Positions 7,316-15,776 of a stretch of 26,531 bases of DNA are shown here, piece after piece (the first letter of the stretch is position 1; each line of letters begins with the position of its first letter). The stretch is from a virus. The position numbers and the translations under genes are program-made. The stretch spans positions 1 to 26,531 of IMG/VR virus record IMGVR_UViG_3300036715_001321; one strand, written 5' to 3'. Below the pieces are notes generated by a model. The model searched no databases and was not told the origin of the DNA. It worked only from the letters and a program-made list of their open reading frames with translations.

Positions 7316-8236
7316 ATGGATGATATTTCTGCTGCCCTGACCACAGCGAAGGCGTACGGTGGAAAAATTCATCGCGGGGCTATCCACAGTTCTGTTGCTG
7401 GACGAACTGACCACCTACCCATGCATGTGTCGTCCGGGTCTTATGTAATCCCGGCTGACATCATCTCCGCAATGGGTGAGGGCAACAGCATGGCTGGCTT
7501 CAAGGTCGCCAAGAGCATTTTCTCAGCCAAAGGCCCGTACGGCTCCTCTGGCCTGCCATATGGTGCGTCAGGCCTTCCCTACGGGGCGGAAGCCCCGCAT
7601 AAGGCAGAGGGCGGCCCGATTGACCTTGGCGAGGCGCGGGAGAAGAAGAAACTGCAGGGCTTCCACTCCGGCCTCATGGGCGATATCCGCTCTCGCGGCA
7701 AGGAGATGGCTGAGGCCCTTCAGAAGCACCGTGATGCGGGAACCTTTGACGGGTATGAGCCCGGAACGCGCCTGCTTGGCAAGACCGGAAACGGCCCGGC
7801 TCCGTTCAAGATCGAAGGTCACACCGTGGCCGACTGGGATAAGAACAGCTTGGCGCAGAAGGCCTTTGCAGCCCGTGGTGTGACGCCATCGCTGATCGAG
7901 CATGGTGGTCGCCGCTGGCTTCCCATGCTGAACACGTCGACCGGAAAACCTGATAGCGACGATGGCGACTGGAGCCGTAGTCAGGCCTACCTTGATCTGG
8001 TGAAGCATGCCAAGTATCCGGTCATGGGCGGGCCGAAGAAGGCGGCTGGCGGCGCAACGCAGGCGGTTCCAATTGTGGCTGCTGGCGGAGAGTATGTCGT
8101 GCCTCCAGAGGACGTTGCCCATATCGGAAATGGCTCTCTCGATGATGGCCATAAAATACTTGACGCATTCGTTAAAAAAATGCGTCAAAAAACAATCAAA
8201 ACCCTGCAAAATTTGCCGGGCCCTCGTAAGGATTAA
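7316..8236 (+). CDS. virion-associated protein with duplicated GxYVxP motif
   Basis: A 306-aa protein. ATG 7316 is preferred because TGAGG lies 5 bases upstream; an in-frame TTG at 7295 overlaps the previous gene. Two related segments frame the protein: LPMHVSSGSYVIPADII at 34-50 and VPIVAAGGEYVVPPEDV at 251-267, each followed by a G-x-G-(N/S) turn and a helix. A short tandem repeat (GLPYGAS-like) lies at 79-91. The region at 105-230 reads as a separate inserted domain containing APFKIEGHTVADWD, HGGRRWLPML and YLDLVKHAK. Proteins with the GxYVxP segments occur beside internal virion proteins in podoviruses; the activity is unknown to me. The C-terminus (HKILDAFVKKMRQKTIKTL) is basic. Confidence 0.55.
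   Translation: MDDISAALTTAKAYGGKIHRGAIHSSVAGRTDHLPMHVSSGSYVIPADIISAMGEGNSMAGFKVAKSIFSAKGPYGSSGLPYGASGLPYGAEAPHKAEGGPIDLGEAREKKKLQGFHSGLMGDIRSRGKEMAEALQKHRDAGTFDGYEPGTRLLGKTGNGPAPFKIEGHTVADWDKNSLAQKAFAARGVTPSLIEHGGRRWLPMLNTSTGKPDSDDGDWSRSQAYLDLVKHAKYPVMGGPKKAAGGATQAVPIVAAGGEYVVPPEDVAHIGNGSLDDGHKILDAFVKKMRQKTIKTLQNLPGPRKD
8160..8188. repeat. perfect 9-bp inverted repeat in an AT-rich patch
   Basis: TTGACGCAT (8160-8168) and ATGCGTCAA (8180-8188) form perfect arms around an 11-base A/T-rich spacer. The site lies inside the 3' end of the 306-aa gene, about 50 bases before the acetyltransferase ATG, in a patch visibly richer in A and T than its surroundings. No T-run follows on the + strand. It could be a regulatory or protein-binding site, or a by-product of codon choice (it encodes part of DAFVKKMRQK). 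Confidence 0.35.
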
Positions 8237-8238
8237 TT

Positions 8239-8727
8239 ATGAATGAAAAAGAGCCTGTAGTTCGCGTCGGGAACGAAGATGATCTTGATGCGATGATGAA
8301 ATTTGTCATGTCGGCTACCGATGAAAACGCCTTCATCCAGCCTGATATCATGAAGCTTTTGAACGATGTTTGGGGTGCTCTGACGCAGCAGACCGGCATT
8401 GTTGGCATCATCGGGGAGCCCGGGGAAAAGATCGAAGGGGCGGTATTGCTTAACATCGGCACCGTCTGGTATAGTTCCGATCAGGTCATCGAAGAAAAGG
8501 CAATTTTCGTTGACCCGGAGTACCGGAGCGCCAAGGGCGGCAGAGCAAAGAAGCTAGTCGATTTCTCCAAGGCATTCGCCGATAAAATGGGAAAACCCCT
8601 CGCTATCGGGGTTCTATCCAACAGCAGGACCGAAGCAAAAATTCGGATGTATGAGCGGATTTTCGGGGCACCAGCCGGGGTATTCTTCCTCTACGGTGCC
8701 ACGACGGGGGCCAAAAAGGAAACCTGA
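8239..8727 (+). CDS. GNAT-family N-acetyltransferase
   Basis: A 162-aa protein with the layout of a GCN5-related acetyltransferase, which would move an acetyl group from acetyl-CoA to an amine. Residues 7-30 hold the first strand and helix (VVRVGNEDDLDAMMKF); EGAVLLNIGTVWYS (66-79) and the strand IEEKAIFVDPEYR (84-96) lead to the motif A region, SAKGGRAKKLVDFSKAFA (97-114), where acyl-CoA is expected to bind; GKPLAIGVLSN and KIRMYERIFG form the C-terminal half. The substrate is unknown. GNAT genes of this type are common in podovirus structural clusters beside internal virion proteins. ATG 8239 follows a GTAAGGA ribosome-binding site two bases after the previous stop codon. Confidence 0.85.
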   Translation: MNEKEPVVRVGNEDDLDAMMKFVMSATDENAFIQPDIMKLLNDVWGALTQQTGIVGIIGEPGEKIEGAVLLNIGTVWYSSDQVIEEKAIFVDPEYRSAKGGRAKKLVDFSKAFADKMGKPLAIGVLSNSRTEAKIRMYERIFGAPAGVFFLYGATTGAKKET

Positions 8728-8729
8728 CT

Positions 8730-11700
8730 TTGGGCGGCAAATCATCCACAACGACGAGTTCGGTAAAGATACCGCAGGAGGTTCTTGACCGCTACAATTC
8801 GGTAAATGCTCAAGCCCAGACGGCTGCGGCAAACCCGTTCCAGCAATACGGGACGCAGGCCAGTGACTTTGTCGCGCAGATCAATCCGCAGCAAACAGCC
8901 GGTATTTCCGGCGTCAATGCATCGGCGAACCTTGCGCAGCCAGCCTTTGAGGCCGCCAAGGACGCCACCACCGCAGGGATGGGTCCAGCCGACCTTGGGG
9001 GTCTTGACATCCAGAAGTACCTGTCTCCTTACCTGTCTCAGGTGGCCGGTACGACTGCCCAACTCATGGGGCAGCAGAATGAGCAGGCCCAGTCCGGCGC
9101 TCTTGGTTCTGCTGCCTCAAGCGGCGCGTTTGGTGGAGATAGGGCTGGCATCGCAGCCGCCAACCTGAGCCAGCAGCAGAACCTTGCTATGGGTTCGACG
9201 CTCGCCAATATCCAGAACCAAGGCTACAATACCGCCGCAGGCATCGCTCAAGGCCAGCAGAGTGCTGATCTCGCCGCTCGTCAGGCAAACCTCGCCCGCC
9301 TGCTTCAGGGCGGCAGTCAGATGGCCACCCTTGGTGCCGGTCAGCAGGCTGCTGGCCTGCAGGGGGCTGAGGCTCAGATCAATGCGGGTAGTCTGCAGCA
9401 GCAGACCGATCAGTCTGGCAAGACGGCCCTGATCAATCAGTTCATGCAGAAGCAGGGCTACCCGTTCCAGATTGCCCAGTTCTTGGCGAATATTGCTGAG
9501 GGAACTGGCGCTCTATCTGGCTCCACCACTAGCACAACTAGCCCGTCATCGTGGTGGTCCGACGAGCGCCTGAAGCACTCTGTTGAGCGCATCGGGGCTA
9601 CTGATGATGGCCAGCCCCTGTACACCTTCAAGTACCGGAATGACCCCGATCAACGCACCCACATCGGCCTGATGGCGCAGGAGGTCGAGCAAGCTCACCC
9701 TGACGCCGTGACCACAGATCCGGCCAGTGGCTACAAGGCTGTCAACCTTGATCGGGCGCTTGGCGCTGCGAAGGCAGAAGGCGGTTCCGTGTCAACGCCA
9801 TACAATTCTGGCCTTGGCGCTGCCCCCGGCGGCTCGTCCTATGTGCCTGAAGCCTACTTGCCGGTTGGTCAACTGATGATGGCAGACCCCGCTGCAGCTC
9901 AATCTCAACAGCAAACACTTGCTGATCAGATCGACAGTGCAAGCAAGTTTGGCGACAATTTGGGCCACCTGAAGGATGACTGGGGCTCTCTCAAGGAAAT
10001 CTTGAAGGGAGCGCCAAAAGCTATGGGTGGTGCCCTCGGAGATGTCACGGCTGACGACAAGAAGGACACTTCCAATCCTGTTGGTTACATGCAGCCTGCC
10101 CTTGAGGCGCAGGCAAAGGCCGACAAGCCTCAGCTTCCATCTTCCGCCCCGCAGCAGGGAGGCCAGCAAGGAGGTCTCGGCGGCCTTCTGAGCGGTATCG
10201 GGAGCGCTGCCAGTGGCGTTGCGTCGATCTTGCCTTTCTTCCTCAAGGATGGTGGTCGGGTCGGGTATGCTGATGGTGGCATGCCCGGTGACTACCCCGG
10301 CGAGACGACTGAAGACCTGATCAAGCGCCGTCAGCGCGAGGCAGATGACATCCACGGGGCGACACCCGGCATCGCTGGTGCGCTGGGCTCTGCTTTGGGC
10401 TCTTTCGCTGGCAGGGCGGCTGGGGAGGCGAGCTTACCCTCCTCGCAGGACGCGCCTCTTCGCCCGTGGAACCAAGGTGCCCCGGGCCACCCTGATGTGC
10501 CCCCGACTGCTGGCCTTGGCGCGGCAAGCCCTTCGGCGGCTCCTGTCCCGGCACCGAACGAGCCCGGGGCGTCTCCCATGCCTTGGGAGGGTGAGGTTGC
10601 CATGCGGGACAGGTATATGGCTGACCGCCAGCCGCCAGCCTCTCTTGGCGATGCCGCAGTGCCCGCAAGCAATGACATGGCTGTCTTGCACCCAAGGCCG
10701 GGGCAAAGCATGGCTTATAGCGCATCAGCGCCGACAGCTATCGGGTCTATCGGTAGAATGTTGAAGGAAAATTTTCTTACTGCGCCCCACCCAGTAACAG
10801 AGGACACCCCATCCTCCGCCCCGGTTGCTGGTCTTGGTGATGCCATGAACGCCACAGCGCAGCCATCCACTTCCAGCATTGCCTCAAGCCCGGTGCCCCC
10901 TCCTCGCCCGGAAGGCCTTGGGACTGCAAGCGTTGCGCCGCCTCCGGCTTCGCCAGTTGCAGCAGCCAGCCTGCAATCTTCTGCCATGGTGGACACCGGG
11001 AAGATACCGAGCGGAGGCTACAGCGCTGTGATCCCGGTCGAAACGCAGGCAGCTTTCGTTATGCATGAGCTTCCGAGCAAAAACGGCATGCCGAGCTATC
11101 TCAATACGCGATACGCCACTGCGGGAGATGCAGCTGCTGCGTTTGACCGTGGCTACGAAAGGTCAGCAGGAACCGCAACCGCTGAGCGCGCCACATATGC
11201 CAATGACGTCTATGCGGCATATCGGAACGGCGACATGTCTAATCTGCCGCCGAACGCTCAGAAAGCGTTCGATTATTACGTCAAAAATGGGATGGACGCG
11301 GTTCACGCCGCTGGTGCCGTGGGCAACCACATGGTCGAAGCTTACTCCCACGTCGACCCGAACGCATATAACTCGAAAGAGGGTGCCTTTGGCATTTCGC
11401 AATGGAGAGGAGATCGCCTGAACGATCTGGCATCCTTTGCTGGAGTTGACCCATCGGTATTTGGGTCTCTCCCGGCATCTACGCCTGAGGGTCGTTACTA
11501 CAGCACCGGGGCGCACACGACCCGTGGGTTAGGTACCGCAACTGCCGCAGGGGAACCTGACGGCGCAGCCCCGCGTGGGGGACTTGGAGACGCTATTGGG
11601 GGCCTGCTTGGCAACAAGGAATATGCTGACAGGAATGCTCTTGGCCGGGCTCTCTACGACCCCAAGACCAACAAGCTGAATGACAATATTCTGTCGATCC

Positions 11701-12833
11701 TCTCTGGGATTGGCGCGATGGCGTCGTCGCCCAGCCGCTACCTTGGGGCATCCATCCTTCAGGGTATCGGCGGTGCCGCTGGGGCCTATCAGGGCCTGCA
11801 AGAGCAGCACGCGAACATCGGCCTCACCAACGCTCAAGCTCGCGCTCAGCAGATTGTTGGCACCGGGATGAGCGGCGGCCCGGCCATTGACCTTGGCGGC
11901 GGCGAAACCAAACCGCTTCTTGCTGAAATCGGTCAGGCACCGGCCATACCGGGTGGCGTCATCCCAACGGCTGATCAGTCCTTATCGGAAGCCACGACCA
12001 CTCTTGCAGGCAATGCCAAGGCTCAGGCTATCATCGCCAGCCCCCCAGTGGCGCAAGCTATCCAACAGATGGACGGCCCCGCCGTGTCGCCGTCCTCCCC
12101 TGTTGCGGCTCAAGGGCAAGAGAACTTCAAGGCAGCTCAGGATGGCTACTCATCGGCAACAAGGGGCTTCGCTCCCAGCATGGCGTCTTTCGGCGCTGTG
12201 TCGAACCTTCTATCTAAGGGTGGAGCTGGTAGTGCCGGTGCCTTTGCAGATCAGCGTGCCGCAGCAGTTGCGGCCCTCAACATGGCCGCTTCCGTTCTCG
12301 GCATGCCTCCGGTATCTGACCTGACGACTGATCAGCAGATCATCGACAAGGCGACATCCATGGCGGCGGCTGCGGAAACTGCCGGAAATCCATCTGTCGA
12401 AGCTCTTCTGAACAGCTTGAGGTCAAAGCCGGGTTCCGCGCTTCAGCCGCAAGCGCTTGCCTCCATTCAGGCCCAGACGCTCACAGATCGCCAGAGGGCT
12501 CTTGACCGTGGTTCATTCTACAATGCCTACGGGAAGGGTCAGGGCTACAAGAGCCAAACCGGCGGCCAGACCTATATCGGTGCTGAGAAGGCATTCAACG
12601 ATGCCGTGGGCGGCAACTACAACACGGAAAAAGGGTATCTTGAGCGGATCATGCTTGCCCCGGGGGCTGCGGAAAACCCGGATCAGGCGAGGCTTCGCGA
12701 GAAGCTTGCCAACATGGCGTCTGGTACCGCAACATACACCCCAGATCAGGTGCAATCTGCCATCAAGTGGGTATATCCTGATGCCCCGCCTGAAATGTGG
12801 CGCTACTTCTTCAACAAGGGGCTGACGGAATAA
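8730..12833 (+). CDS. large internal virion protein: S74-type chaperone and tail-lysozyme domains
   Basis: A 1367-aa protein. The TTG at 8730 is the likely start: it follows an AAAAGGA site and gives MGGKSSTTTSS, typical of this virion family; the frame is closed just upstream. Residues 1-270 are Gln/Ala/Gly-rich and helical. Residues 277-349 match the intramolecular chaperone/peptidase S74 signature: SDERLK, IGATDDGQPLYTFKY, HIGLMAQEVE, HPDAV. Long Ala/Pro/Gly-rich linkers follow, with short GG-x-V/M-x-GG patches. Residues about 845-905 match phage tail lysozymes: HAAGAVGNHMVEAYSHVDPN, then GAFGISQW; E870 is the probable catalytic acid. The protein probably acts at the tail tip or in ejection, opening the peptidoglycan for DNA entry. 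Its stop overlaps the next start (TAATG). An S74 domain in the middle of a protein, not at its C-terminus, is unusual. Confidence 0.75.
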   Translation: MGGKSSTTTSSVKIPQEVLDRYNSVNAQAQTAAANPFQQYGTQASDFVAQINPQQTAGISGVNASANLAQPAFEAAKDATTAGMGPADLGGLDIQKYLSPYLSQVAGTTAQLMGQQNEQAQSGALGSAASSGAFGGDRAGIAAANLSQQQNLAMGSTLANIQNQGYNTAAGIAQGQQSADLAARQANLARLLQGGSQMATLGAGQQAAGLQGAEAQINAGSLQQQTDQSGKTALINQFMQKQGYPFQIAQFLANIAEGTGALSGSTTSTTSPSSWWSDERLKHSVERIGATDDGQPLYTFKYRNDPDQRTHIGLMAQEVEQAHPDAVTTDPASGYKAVNLDRALGAAKAEGGSVSTPYNSGLGAAPGGSSYVPEAYLPVGQLMMADPAAAQSQQQTLADQIDSASKFGDNLGHLKDDWGSLKEILKGAPKAMGGALGDVTADDKKDTSNPVGYMQPALEAQAKADKPQLPSSAPQQGGQQGGLGGLLSGIGSAASGVASILPFFLKDGGRVGYADGGMPGDYPGETTEDLIKRRQREADDIHGATPGIAGALGSALGSFAGRAAGEASLPSSQDAPLRPWNQGAPGHPDVPPTAGLGAASPSAAPVPAPNEPGASPMPWEGEVAMRDRYMADRQPPASLGDAAVPASNDMAVLHPRPGQSMAYSASAPTAIGSIGRMLKENFLTAPHPVTEDTPSSAPVAGLGDAMNATAQPSTSSIASSPVPPPRPEGLGTASVAPPPASPVAAASLQSSAMVDTGKIPSGGYSAVIPVETQAAFVMHELPSKNGMPSYLNTRYATAGDAAAAFDRGYERSAGTATAERATYANDVYAAYRNGDMSNLPPNAQKAFDYYVKNGMDAVHAAGAVGNHMVEAYSHVDPNAYNSKEGAFGISQWRGDRLNDLASFAGVDPSVFGSLPASTPEGRYYSTGAHTTRGLGTATAAGEPDGAAPRGGLGDAIGGLLGNKEYADRNALGRALYDPKTNKLNDNILSILSGIGAMASSPSRYLGASILQGIGGAAGAYQGLQEQHANIGLTNAQARAQQIVGTGMSGGPAIDLGGGETKPLLAEIGQAPAIPGGVIPTADQSLSEATTTLAGNAKAQAIIASPPVAQAIQQMDGPAVSPSSPVAAQGQENFKAAQDGYSSATRGFAPSMASFGAVSNLLSKGGAGSAGAFADQRAAAVAALNMAASVLGMPPVSDLTTDQQIIDKATSMAAAAETAGNPSVEALLNSLRSKPGSALQPQALASIQAQTLTDRQRALDRGSFYNAYGKGQGYKSQTGGQTYIGAEKAFNDAVGGNYNTEKGYLERIMLAPGAAENPDQARLREKLANMASGTATYTPDQVQSAIKWVYPDAPPEMWRYFFNKGLTE

Positions 12834-14638
12834 TGGGAAATCCTCTTGACGAGATGGGTCAAGTGAAGCCTGCAACCCCGCAGGCCTCCCCCAGCGGGCC
12901 GTCCCCTCTTGACGCCATGGATGAAGCTGACAGGAAGTCTGGCCTGCCAGTTTCTACGCCAGTTCAGGCATCTCAGGCCACCCAACCTGCGCAACATGAA
13001 GACTACAGTAAGAAGGGCTGGGGCGAGGTGCTGACCGAGGGCGCTGGAAACTTCCTGCCTAGCGCCGGGAACCTGATCAAGAACACGGCCTCCGCTGTCT
13101 TTCAGCACCCCATCGAGACGGCCAAGGGCATAGGTCAGATCGGCACCGGGGCGTTGTCGAAGATCCAAGGGGCGCTTGGCGAGCAGCAAGACCCTGAGGA
13201 GAAGGCCAGTCAGGAGGCTGTTCTCAACTCAATCTGGGACCATTACAAGGACCAATATGGTTCTGAGGAAGGTTTCAAGCGGGCCGTGGCGACCGACCCA
13301 GCCAGTATCGCCATGGACATCGGAAGCATCGCCGTGCCCAGCCTCGGAACCGGTTTGAAGGCCGCTGGCATCGGCGAGACCGCCCTGAGGGCTGTCAATG
13401 CGGCGCGTATGGTAGACCCCATCCAAGCGGCTACCCGTCTGTCCGGTAGGGTTGCCAGCGGTGTGGTTAATAAGGGGATCATTCCCGCTGTCACCAAGAC
13501 GCAATCTATCGCATCTGGCGTGCCTACGTCTGCTCTTGACCTGATCCGAACCTCCGCCGAGGCGGCAAAAAAAGACCCAGCTGCACTTGAAGCTGTGCAA
13601 CGGGGCATCGCTACCGGCGGCGAGGGCGCAGGAGACGCGCTCGACATGCTCGACCGCGCCACGGCTGAGGCGCACCAGACGGCATCCGCCAAGTTTGCCG
13701 CTGACGCGCCGTCCCTGCGCACCGCTCCGCTCCCCATGAACAAGATCGTCGACGCTCTGGATGATCTTCACAACGCGGTCGGATATAACCCTGTTCGGCA
13801 ATCTGCGATCTACACGACAGGACGAAACCTGAACCAGATCAATGAGGTAACGCGTCGCATCAGGGCTATTCAGGCCGACCCATCCCTCACGACGGCGGAA
13901 AGGCTGCACGTCCTCAAGAAGTCAATCGACGAGGCAATTGGGGGTACTGAAGGCACAACGAAGAACCAGATGCAAAAGATCAGATCTTCAGTCTCGGAAA
14001 CCATCAAGGACGCTGCCCCTCAGTACGAGAATATGATGCAGGGGTGGATGGACCTCATGGATCAGATCAAAAACATCAGATCAGGGTTTGGCAGTGACAA
14101 AATGGGCGACGCAAATCGGGTAGCGCGCCTTCTGAAGTCGATGGCAAACCCCGAGAAAATGCAGATCCTCAGGGGCCTTTCCGGCACCCCATCAGGGAAG
14201 TATTTGCCGCACCTGATCGCAGGAAAATTGGCATCGGACTGGCTTCCGTCGAGCAGCTACATGTTCAAGGAGGCTCCTTTGGCAGCTGGCCTTGCGTATG
14301 CCCTCCATCCGGGGTTGATCCCCGCCGCTGCCGCCGGGGCCGCTATGGGGTCGCCGCGCCTAGCCGCCATGTCGCAGATGGCCATGGGCCGCATTGCTGG
14401 GTCTCCTGTCATGGGAGCCATTGCTGCAGCCCCAACCATTGCTGGCGAGTACTCCGGGCGTACGGAGGATGGCTACAAGCGCGGCGGAGCGGTGAGGGGG
14501 CATGACGCTTCTGCAGACCGGTTGGTTCGGGAAGCCGAACGTGCTAAGAAGGCACTTGGAGAGGCAACGGAGCCCCTTCTGCAGCGGCCTGACGAGGAAA
14601 TCGTCAAGGCATTGACCGTGGCGAACAGGAGTATCTGA
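12833..14638 (+). CDS. putative DNA-ejection / internal virion protein
   Basis: A 601-aa protein starting at ATG 12833, which overlaps the upstream TAA (TAATG); an earlier in-frame ATG at 12797 would extend into the previous gene. Residues 1-60 are Pro/Gln/Ser-rich and likely disordered. Residues 60-160 contain GWGEVLTEGAGNFLPSAG, then HPIETAKGIGQI and YGSEEGFKRAVATDPASI, a pattern seen in podovirus internal virion proteins. The middle is long, helical and rich in Ala, Lys and Arg. The C-terminal part has Ala/Met/Gly-rich semi-hydrophobic helices (about 490-555) that might contact membrane, followed by SADRLVREAERAKKAL and PDEEIVKALTVANRSI. No enzyme motif was found. It lies between the tail-lysozyme protein and the fibre genes; together they probably form the ejection machinery. 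Confidence 0.6.
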   Translation: MGNPLDEMGQVKPATPQASPSGPSPLDAMDEADRKSGLPVSTPVQASQATQPAQHEDYSKKGWGEVLTEGAGNFLPSAGNLIKNTASAVFQHPIETAKGIGQIGTGALSKIQGALGEQQDPEEKASQEAVLNSIWDHYKDQYGSEEGFKRAVATDPASIAMDIGSIAVPSLGTGLKAAGIGETALRAVNAARMVDPIQAATRLSGRVASGVVNKGIIPAVTKTQSIASGVPTSALDLIRTSAEAAKKDPAALEAVQRGIATGGEGAGDALDMLDRATAEAHQTASAKFAADAPSLRTAPLPMNKIVDALDDLHNAVGYNPVRQSAIYTTGRNLNQINEVTRRIRAIQADPSLTTAERLHVLKKSIDEAIGGTEGTTKNQMQKIRSSVSETIKDAAPQYENMMQGWMDLMDQIKNIRSGFGSDKMGDANRVARLLKSMANPEKMQILRGLSGTPSGKYLPHLIAGKLASDWLPSSSYMFKEAPLAAGLAYALHPGLIPAAAAGAAMGSPRLAAMSQMAMGRIAGSPVMGAIAAAPTIAGEYSGRTEDGYKRGGAVRGHDASADRLVREAERAKKALGEATEPLLQRPDEEIVKALTVANRSI

Positions 14639-14639
14639 G

Positions 14640-15776
14640 ATGGCCGACACCCCAAATAAAGGGCTTGCGAGACCTGCGGCTGGCAGCACGACTTGGAATG
14701 TTCCGCTGAACAACAACGCAAGCCTGATCGACGCCGCTCTCGGAAACTCCTCAGCCATCGCGGTGAACGCCATAGTTTCGACGTCCCCCGTGGCCCTTAC
14801 CGCGCCACAATACCAATGCATGGCCCTCGAGATGAGCGGCCTGCAGTCGGTCAACGTGAATATTCAAGTTCCAGCCGGTGTTGCTGGGCAGTGGGTCATC
14901 ATTAACAATGCCACCGGGTCTTATACCCTTACCATGTCGCACGGCAGCGGAGGAGCGACAGTTGACGTACCTCAGGGCTCGATCCGGTCCATATACGCAG
15001 ACGGGACAGCGAACGGCATTGTGGTGGCAGACACCCAGCATGCGGACCCGGGTGCCCTCGGGCAGGTCGCTGTATATGGTGCCCTGACAAACGCTGGCGG
15101 CAGCAACGCCCTCACCTTCAATGCGGTTACTGGCCTTGACATTGTCGCGACCGATGCCGTGGGCAACGTGGTGCAAAATGGCCTCACGGTCGAGGCGCGT
15201 ACCTCTGCCACGCCTGCGGTCGGAATTGGTACAAGCATAAAGCTCAAGAGCCAGACTGGAGTTTCGACCTACACTGACGCCCTGTCTCTTGCCGCTTACT
15301 CGACGGACATCGCCGCTGGTACCGAGGACTTTGACCTCCTCCTGAAGCTTATGCGAGGCGGCACCCTGTCTGAAGCCTTGAAGCTCACTGGGGTCGGCGT
15401 CCTTACGATCAATGGCTCCTACACGGTGATTGCATCTGGTCGGTCCACAGCCCAAAGCCTGACAACCACTGGCATCACGGCCACCGCCGAAAATTCCGGT
15501 ACAATTTCATCTGGTACCTACAAGCCAGATCCCGCGAACGGGAATTTTAAGACGCTCGTGAATGGTGGAGCCTTCACGCTTGCCGCGCCGGACGTTGCCG
15601 GTGATTACACCATGATCTTGCAAATCACCAATGGTGTATCCGCCGGTACCGTCACCCTATCTGGCTTCACGAAAACACAGGGGTCCAGCTTGACAACTAC
15701 AAATGGCGATGACTTTCTGATCTACATAACGAAGGTGAACGGATTTACTTACAGCAGCATCGTGAGCCTGCAATGA
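14640..15776 (+). CDS. putative tail fibre / receptor-binding protein
   Basis: A 378-aa beta-rich virion protein starting at ATG 14640, one base after the previous stop codon. The N-terminus, MADTPNKGLARPAAGSTTW followed by NVPLNNNASLIDAALG, is of a type used by several phage fibre proteins to attach to the tail. Residues 45-380 are mostly Ser/Thr/Gly/Val strands with repeated short turns and no catalytic motif, ending in SGTVTLSGF-like and YITKVNG segments resembling fibre-tip beta domains. Host-receptor binding is inferred from position, composition and the N-terminal adaptor. It overlaps the next gene by four bases (ATGA). Confidence 0.6.
   Translation: MADTPNKGLARPAAGSTTWNVPLNNNASLIDAALGNSSAIAVNAIVSTSPVALTAPQYQCMALEMSGLQSVNVNIQVPAGVAGQWVIINNATGSYTLTMSHGSGGATVDVPQGSIRSIYADGTANGIVVADTQHADPGALGQVAVYGALTNAGGSNALTFNAVTGLDIVATDAVGNVVQNGLTVEARTSATPAVGIGTSIKLKSQTGVSTYTDALSLAAYSTDIAAGTEDFDLLLKLMRGGTLSEALKLTGVGVLTINGSYTVIASGRSTAQSLTTTGITATAENSGTISSGTYKPDPANGNFKTLVNGGAFTLAAPDVAGDYTMILQITNGVSAGTVTLSGFTKTQGSSLTTTNGDDFLIYITKVNGFTYSSIVSLQ

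Noticed and set aside
12513-12875. Minus-strand 120-codon frame across the junction of the two large virion genes
   Set aside because: Both flanking virion genes are read on the + strand with a TAATG coupling; no independent support for the antisense frame.
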